In this document: positions 57,623 to 64,000 of the stretch, one piece after another
Layout: each line of letters begins with the position of its first letter
How positions within the stretch are numbered: the stretch's first letter is position 1
From: Leucaena leucocephala
Lineage: Eukaryota; Streptophyta; Magnoliopsida; Fabales; Fabaceae
Direction of reading: 5' to 3'
DNA: 64,000 bases
Assembly (NCBI GenBank): GCA_037074615.1
Contig: CM073537.1
Coordinates: forward strand, 13,287,989-13,351,988
Notes under the pieces: model-generated
Told to the model about the DNA's origin: nothing
Seen by the model: the letters and a program-made list of their open reading frames with translations, nothing else
Databases searched by the model: none
Position numbers and translations under genes: made by a program

Positions 57623-59059
57623 AACAACAAAAACAAACAAAAAAGACTTTTAACTCATGGCTTTTTAGTAATTTATTTAATCTATTTAAATTAGTTAAAT
57701 AAATCTTATATTAAGGATATGATATAATATTTTTCTAGGATCACATTTGTAATCCCAAAACTAATTTTTAGACCCTTAAAAGTTTGTTGGAGCCAAAAAT
57801 TATGTTTGATTTAGCATTGGAGTCAAATGGGATTTTTTTTAAAAAAAAAGCCAGTTAGGTTAGAAGCTATCTTTTGGAGCTTCTGAAAATGGCTTTTCTT
57901 CCTTTAAAATATTTTTAAATATGCTCTTATGATATTGTTATTTTATATTTACATATATTTTTATATTTATTCATTAAATGCATCAAATTGTTTTTTATAT
58001 TTAAACTTACTTTTCTATTATATAATCTAAATAAACTTAAATTTATCAAACCAACTTTTTTAATATAATCGAAATAAAAATTAGCTTTGCAAAAGTTAAT
58101 ATAAATAAAGCCTTTAAATTTTTATATTTATAAGTCGAGTAACCTCATTTAAAATTTAAATTTGTAAATATTAAATTTCTTATAAATCAATTAGCATTAA
58201 ATCAAATTTAAAAATTTTAGATGTATTAAACTTTTTTATAAGGACTTAATGAGTAATTTTTCTTAACTATAATTTAGTCGGACGTCAACTTAATTTTTTT
58301 TTTAAATAATTGTTTAGTCTAAAATCTGAATGTCTAATTCATTGAAAACTCGGCTGAAATTGGCGTTTAAAAAATTCTTCCAAAACCGACGAAACCGGTG
58401 GAAATTGATTAACCCAAAAGAATGGGAACATATCATATTAATTAAGAAATAGTCGCAAATTTTTTATTTCTCTTTTAAATTACTCCATGAGTCACCTGAA
58501 GCTATATTATTTTGTCTTAGAAAAAATAATATTTTAATTCTTAAATTATTGACTCACTTATAACTCAATTCCTAAACTTTTTACTCGTTTATAATTTAGT
58601 CCCTAAACTTTATGAGTCATCTTATGTGGCAAAAAATATTAATAATATAGATAAAAATTGCTTATGGGGTTTCCAACTCAAGTCCATGTGGATTTTACAT
58701 AAATTAAAAAAAATAGAATTAACAAGAACACCGTTCATCAAAAGCTTCAAAACAAGCTATGTATGTATAATTTTGCCGAAGTATCTTTTTATTTTTCCTA
58801 TTTCTTGTTCATATTTGCAGGTAATGAGAAGAAGTGTATTCAAAACAAGAAGTTGGATGAAGCTTTCGCTTTTGCCTTTGTATTCTTATATCTTTGAACT
58901 GAAATAGTATGCAGAACTTAGGGTTTTAAGAGTGAGAATAATAATGAGTTCCAATACATGAAAATCAAAACTTTGTCACCTTTACTTGATAGATTTTTGA
59001 AATATTTTCCTAGAAGTTTTAATATCTTAAACTAATTAATGATTCATTCAACACCATAA
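57623..59059. other. Gene-free AT-rich stretch
   Basis: Nothing recognised; the 93-codon frame at 58626-58907 has no recognisable feature. Confidence 0.45.
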
Positions 59060-60747
59060 TGTTAGAATCTATAATAATTTGATGACATCGAAAGTAACTC
59101 AAAATAATTATGTCAAAAATAACTTTAAAATAATCAAAAGTGTTTTTGTAATTAAATAATGTTAAAAAAGAAAAATAGAAGGAGTTAATCGATTAATGAA
59201 TATCAATTAATCGATTGGTGATTCGATTAATGTCAATACAGTATTATGTGTTATAAAAAAATTAATTAATCGATTAATGAGCGTCCATTAATTGATTAAA
59301 TATTCTATTAATATTATGAAGTTGCTCTATGGAATTTAATAGATAAGTCAATTAATCGATTAGCTAATCGATTAATTCTAATTAATTGATTGTTTGTTCA
59401 ATTAATTTGTTCATAACAATTTTTCCCTTCATTCAAAAGAAACTCTATTAATCAATTAGTTAATCGATTAATTTATATTAATACATTAACTGTTCAGAAT
59501 CAATTTGTAAAAATCAAATGTGAATCTATTAATCAATTGGTTAATCGATTAATTTATATTAATGGATTAATTGTTTGATTAATGTGTGTTGAAAATATTT
59601 ATGTATCAATTTCTCTAGAGACATTAATCGACCAGGGATTCAATTAACTTATATTAATCAATTAGTTATTCGATTAACTTCATATATTTCAACAATTTTT
59701 CTCTGTTTGCGTTGAAACTTATTGCATCTCTCTCAGAGCTAGATATGTTTGATTCAAACCTGTAATATGCTTATGTTTCTCATCATTCTTCATTATAAAT
59801 CTTTTGAGAAACTTATCTTATCAATTTACATTGAATATGTTTGAACACTTTGATCAATATGATGCTTTGTTTTTTATTTTTTATATTAATTGAAATATTG
59901 ATCAAATTAATGATGATCAATTGATTAGTTAATCGATTAATATAGTATATTTTTTAGAAAGTCATCTGAACTTTATTAGAACTTGATTGATATATTATGA
60001 GTTGATTATTAGTTGTTCATACACTTAATCAATGCTTAAACTCCTAACAAATCTTTGAGATTGAGCATGTTTAGAAAAGGCTAAAAGTTTAAAATGATGA
60101 AGGCTATGCCAATGAAAACTTGCTACATATAGCAAAGCATTAAATGCTCACCTAACCACCGCGCCTTTACTCCAATGGATACAACAGTTACAAGCTTGAG
60201 TTTAACGATTAACAAACGAAGTAAATACTATTTAAAGACTTGGCATTAATGAAGATAAAAAATCGAATAGACGAAACATCAACGACTAAATTTATTACAT
60301 TCTTTCTTCATTACTCTGTAACCCGACAATATTGTACTTCAGTGTTCATCATCATATACACTCTGTGAGAGAGATTGAGAATATTTTTTATTCATTCTGT
60401 AGACTTAAGTGATTGGTTCTCTTAAATTAGGATTATTACCTTACAAAAAGTAAGAGGGAGTGATTAAGAAAATCAATTATTGTAATGAGGCGCCAAGAAC
60501 CTGATTCAAATCTTAAAGATAGTTAAAAATCTCAGAAGGTTTTTAGGGACTGGACGTAGGACAAGAGGATTGGTCTGAACCAAAATAAATCGACTTGTGT
60601 TGATCTTTCTACTCTTCGGTAAAATTTTCTAATCACTATACTCTTTACTCTATTATATTATGTCTGTCTTTCATTTTATCAATTTACATTAACAAATTTT
60701 AAAACACCCAATTCACCCCCTGTTGGGTATTTTTATTGAGACTAATA
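59060..60747 (+). mobile_element. 5' LTR of a Sirevirus-like copia element
   Basis: The right end is set by the primer site that follows and reads actaata, where the family end would be aca. The left end is taken at tgttagaatc, by likeness to the LTR start at 14057, and is less certain. U3 carries many ttaatcgattaa palindromes (for example 59185-59196). The U5 motif gggactggacgtaggac with gtctgaaccaaaataaat lies at 60546-60592. Confidence 0.65.
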
Positions 60748-60748
60748 T

Positions 60749-60762
60749 TTGGTATCAGAGCA
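60749..60762 (+). other. Primer binding site (tRNA-iMet)
   Basis: ttggtatcagagca, the canonical plant copia site, intact. Confidence 0.9.
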
Positions 60763-60844
60763 TGTCTTTTAGAAAATATCTAACAATCACAAGAGAGATT
60801 AGGTATCTATGGTATGATTTAGATACATAGTTTTACTAGAAGGA

Positions 60845-62416
60845 AGCTCCACCATAAAGCCTCTAGGTTTCAACAAAGATAACTTTACATTCTGAAAAAT
60901 GAGAATGAAGACCTTCATCAAAGTGTCTAAGTATGGTCTCTGGGATGTCATACAAAATGTGAACTATATTCCTACAAAAGTCATTGATGGAGCTAAAGTT
61001 ACAAAGGAGTGAAGTGAATATAATGACGATGACAAGAAGATGATACTACTCAGCAACTAAGCCATTAACATTATAACATGTGCCTTAAGTCAGAAAGAAT
61101 ATTTTTGGGTGTCCAGTCTAGAGATAGCTAAAGAGATGTGGGAAACTCTTGAAATAGCTAACGAAGGAACCTCCGATGTCAAAGAAAGTAGAGTCAACAC
61201 TCTCAAAATGGAGTTTGAGCTTTTTTGAATGCTTGATGAAGAAAGTATCCGAGACATGGAAGTGAGATTTCAACATCTCATCAATCACTTAACAGCTCTT
61301 GGGCAATCATATAGCTCAAGAGATCAGGTATGTAAGATTCTCGATAGTCTAACGAAAGAATGGGAGCTAAATGTTACAGCCATTGAAGAGGCCAAAGGCG
61401 AATCTATAAGGTCTGTCACTGTTCTTTTTGGAAGTCTAGCTGAATACGAGAGCAAACAAAAATACAAGAAGGACATCAAAGAAAAGAGCAAAAAAGGAAT
61501 TGCTCTTAAATCTAAAAAAAGTGATATTGATGATGATGAGCCTGAAGATGATGAAATGGGTCTCATAGTTCAGAGATTCAAGAAATTCTACAGAAACAAA
61601 GCAACTAGAAACTTTCAACTAAAGAAAGGTGATTTAACATTAAAGGAGTAAAAAGACTGGATTATCTTTTTCGAATGTAAAAAGTCAGGTCACATCAAAG
61701 CTGAATGTCCATAACTCTCCAAGAAAGACAAAGAAAAGAAGAAATAAAAGTTTCAGAAGAGAAAATCATTTGTTTCATCAATCTGGGGAGAAGGGTGTGA
61801 AGAAAGTGACAATGATGAAAAGGCAAACATTTGTTTGGTAGCTCAAGAAGAAAGTGATTGAGAGATAGAGTAGGTAATAAATGCTTAACTAACCTATGAT
61901 GAATTACTTTTTGAATATAATGAATTACATTTTGAGTTCATTAAATTAGCAAAGGAGTTAGTAAATTATAAGAAAAGGATATGGAGTTTAGAAGAGAAAA
62001 TAAGTGTAATACCTGATGTTGCATCAAAGTGTGTGAAATGTGAAGAATCTGAAAAGAAAAATAGAGAGTTAACCAAAACTCTTGAAAAATTCATTAGAGG
62101 TAGCGAAATGCTTAATATTATACTTGGGAATCAGAGACGTGTTTTTGACAAATTAGGAATAGGGTATGATCCTAATTTAGATAAGCATAGAGGAAAGAAA
62201 AAAGTAGGTAACAAATCATATTTGTATTATTTTAGAAATACCATGCATACTTCAAATTTATTTGCTCTATGTTCATATTGCAACTGCAAGGGTCACTCTA
62301 CTACTTATTGTTATCACAAGAAGAATGGATCCTACAGTACATTAAAATGGGTTCTAAAAGGCACTTATGTACCTAAGGAAATCCAAACTAACCTGAAAGG
62401 ACCCAAGAAAGTTTAG
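60845..62416 (+). pseudogene. copia gag, decayed, with two zinc knuckles
   Basis: The translation starts K-P-L-G-F-N-K-D-N-F and runs through the UBN2-type gag pattern (M-W-E-T-L, S-R-V-N-T-L-K-M-E-F-E-L, L-T-A-L-G, I-L-D-S-L-T-K-E-W). Open parts are 61229-61651 and 62033-62416. The first knuckle (about 61667-61713) has lost its first Cys to Phe; the second, C-S-Y-C-N-C-K-G-H-S-T-T-Y-C (62270-62311), is intact and followed by the family's N-L-K-G-P-K-K-V. Two knuckles of this type are usual in Sirevirus-like elements. Several stops stand where the family has Trp. Confidence 0.85.
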
Positions 62417-62463
62417 GTACCTAAAGTAAAATAATTTTGTTTTAGATTTATCTCAAAGCAACC

Positions 62464-62667
62464 ATGGCCAACAAATGTTACATCGATAGTGGATGCTTCA
62501 AACATATGTCTGGAGACACAGAGAAGTTCCTCAAGCTTCATTATAAAGAAGGCGATAAAGTAAGCTGCAGAGGAAATCAATCTAGAAAAATTGTTGGGAT
62601 TGGAGAAGTTGGAAACAAAGAAGGGGTGAAAGTGGAAGATGTATACTACGTGGAAGGATCATCTTAA
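62464..62667 (+). pseudogene. copia aspartic protease fragment
   Basis: M-A-N-K-C-Y-I-D-S-G-C-F-K-H-M-S-G keeps the catalytic D-S-G. It continues to D-V-Y-Y-V-E-G-S-S and a stop where the family reads L-I-S-V. Cleavage of the Gag-Pol polyprotein is the family role. Confidence 0.85.
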
Positions 62668-63531
62668 AAACTCTTTAGTGTGAGTCAAACCGCAGATAAA
62701 GACAATTGGATAATTTTTGACTCAGAAGAATGTCTCATAGTAATCAAGAAAGATTTAGTAATTGGTTTACCTGAAATCAAATATGAAATTAATGTTATTT
62801 GTGGGGCTTGTCAAAAGGAGAAATAAGTAAAGTCATCTTTTAAATCAAAGAAGGAAGTCTTAACTGAAAGACCACTCCAATTACTTCATATGGATTTGGT
62901 TGGCCCATAAAGAGTCAAAATTTTAGGAGGAAACTTATATACTCTAGTGATAGTTGATGACTATTTAAGATTTGCTTTTACTTTATACCTTTCATCCAAA
63001 GATGAGACTTTTATTGCTTTTGTTGTGTTTGCCAAGAAGGTACAAAATGAGAAAGGCATTTCTATTGTGTCTATCAGGACTGATCACGGGGGAGAATTCA
63101 AAAACAATGAATTTGTTGAATTCTGTGACAACTATGTGATTGATCACAACTTCTTTGCACCAATAATGCCACAACAAAATAGAGTTGTCAAGAGGAAAAA
63201 TAGAGTCCTTATTGATATGGCTAGAGAAATGCTTAATGACAAAGGTGTCTCACAAGTTTTCTGGGTAGAGGCTATGAACATAGCATATTATATATCTAAC
63301 CAAGCCTACATCATACCATTACTCAACAAGACACCATATGAGATATACAAAGGATGCAAGCCTAATCTCATTCATTTAGGGATCTTCGGGAGCAAATGTT
63401 TTATCCACGATAACAATGAAGAAAAATTGGGAAAATTCAATCTTAAATCTGATGAGGGTATTTTTCTTGGTTATTCTAATCATAGTAAATCATATAAACC
63501 TTTTAATAAAAGAATCTTTATAATAGAATAG
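62668..63531 (+). pseudogene. copia integrase, catalytic Glu lost
   Basis: The GAG-pre-integrase part is shortened: the text jumps to K-D-L-V-I-G-L-P and C-G-A-C-Q without the two His of the HHCC finger. The core follows with L-H-M-D-L-V-G-P (first Asp), R-T-D-H-G-G-E-F (second Asp) and P-Q-Q-N-R-V-V-K-R-K-N, where family members have V-V-E-R-K-N, so the third catalytic residue is Lys. The open part is 62947-63531 (194 codons) and reaches the G-I-F-L-G-Y-S end of the domain. A stop interrupts just after G-P. Confidence 0.9.
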
Positions 63532-63699
63532 TCTGTACATATAGTGTTTTATAAAATATAACCAATTTCAAAACCTCTAGATGATGAAGCTAAGATAATA
63601 CAGGGTCTTGAAACGCTAAAATTGAACAAAGAAAAAGAATCCATATTTGATCAACCTAGTATTAAGCCTAATGAGTTAGATAAAGATCAACCTAAAGCT

Positions 63700-63925
63700 T
63701 GGACACATAATAGAAATCATTCTTTAGACTAGGTGATTGGTTAAGTCGATGAAGGAGTAAGAACTAGGAGACAACTGTTCAATGAGGTGCATTTTTCTGT
63801 ATTTATTTCTAACATTGAACTCACCAATATAGATGAAGTACTATCAGATGACTTCTGGATAGTTGCTATGCAGGAAGAGCTAAATCAATCTAAACGTAAT
63901 CCATTTTAAGACGTGGTACCTAGTG
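63700..63925 (+). pseudogene. Start of copia reverse transcriptase, truncated
   Basis: The frame reads I-D-E-V-L-S-D-D-F-W-I-V-A-M-Q-E-E-L-N-Q, the conserved lead-in to copia reverse transcriptase, then a stop and D-V-V-P. After about 63922 the match ends and unrelated AT-rich sequence begins, so the element is truncated or interrupted there. Confidence 0.8.
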
Positions 63926-64000
63926 TAAAATTTTACTTATATAACCATAATTAACCACATTAAATTATTTTTACCAAAATTAGTTACAAACTAACCATGA

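Noticed and set aside
1..64000. CRISPR arrays, bacterial operons or organelle DNA
   Set aside because: Spliced plant genes and plant retroelements dominate; no regularly spaced direct repeats with unique spacers and no organelle genes were seen.

Overview
This is a strongly AT-rich plant nuclear window, almost certainly from a eudicot. The evidence is a phytocyanin gene with short AT-rich GT-AG introns, a CASP-like membrane-protein pseudogene, Ty1/copia elements with double zinc knuckles, Ty3/gypsy remnants, a CACTA transposon, tRNA-derived SINEs and several MITE families. I cannot name the species. Only one protein-coding gene looks intact. Most of the rest is transposable elements of different ages, many nested inside each other.

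Layout. 1-3.7 kb: a long-TIR MITE (368-763), then a decayed copia LTR on the minus strand carrying a 40-bp tandem repeat. 3.7-11.4 kb: a small CACTA element (3734-11383, target duplication aca) split by a gag-only LTR retrotransposon (4127-10948). 12.5-12.9 kb: a second long-TIR MITE with a GC-rich core. 13.3-25.3 kb: an old LTR fragment split by an ~11-kb copia-type element (14057-25011, target duplication aagag). That element has lost pol and carries an accessory ORF before its 3' LTR. 25-33 kb: AT-rich DNA with a foldback MITE, two SINE insertions with perfect 17- and 19-bp target duplications, a hAT-like composite and another long-TIR MITE. 33.4-36.2 kb: a CASP-like (CASPL) gene in three exons on the minus strand, broken by an in-frame TGA. 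39-43 kb: fragments of copia and gypsy polyproteins. 46 kb: a third copy of the long-TIR MITE. 52.1-53.5 kb: the intact gene, a two-domain stellacyanin-type phytocyanin on the minus strand. 56.4-57.6 kb: a cluster of SINEs. 59.1-63.9 kb: a copia element with 5' LTR, PBS, gag, protease and integrase, cut off at the start of reverse transcriptase.

The host genes do not form a pathway. The phytocyanin is predicted to be secreted and GPI-anchored, with two complete type-1 copper sites. The CASPL copy would have been a four-helix plasma-membrane protein. The main structural points are: (i) the phytocyanin arose by internal duplication with symmetric phase-1 introns; (ii) the LTR pair at 4.1/8.8 kb is a mosaic, with a nearly identical central block between diverged ends, which suggests gene conversion; (iii) the copia LTRs are packed with palindromes centred on ATCGAT and share a U5 motif with other LTRs in the window; (iv) one copia derivative keeps an accessory ORF but no pol.
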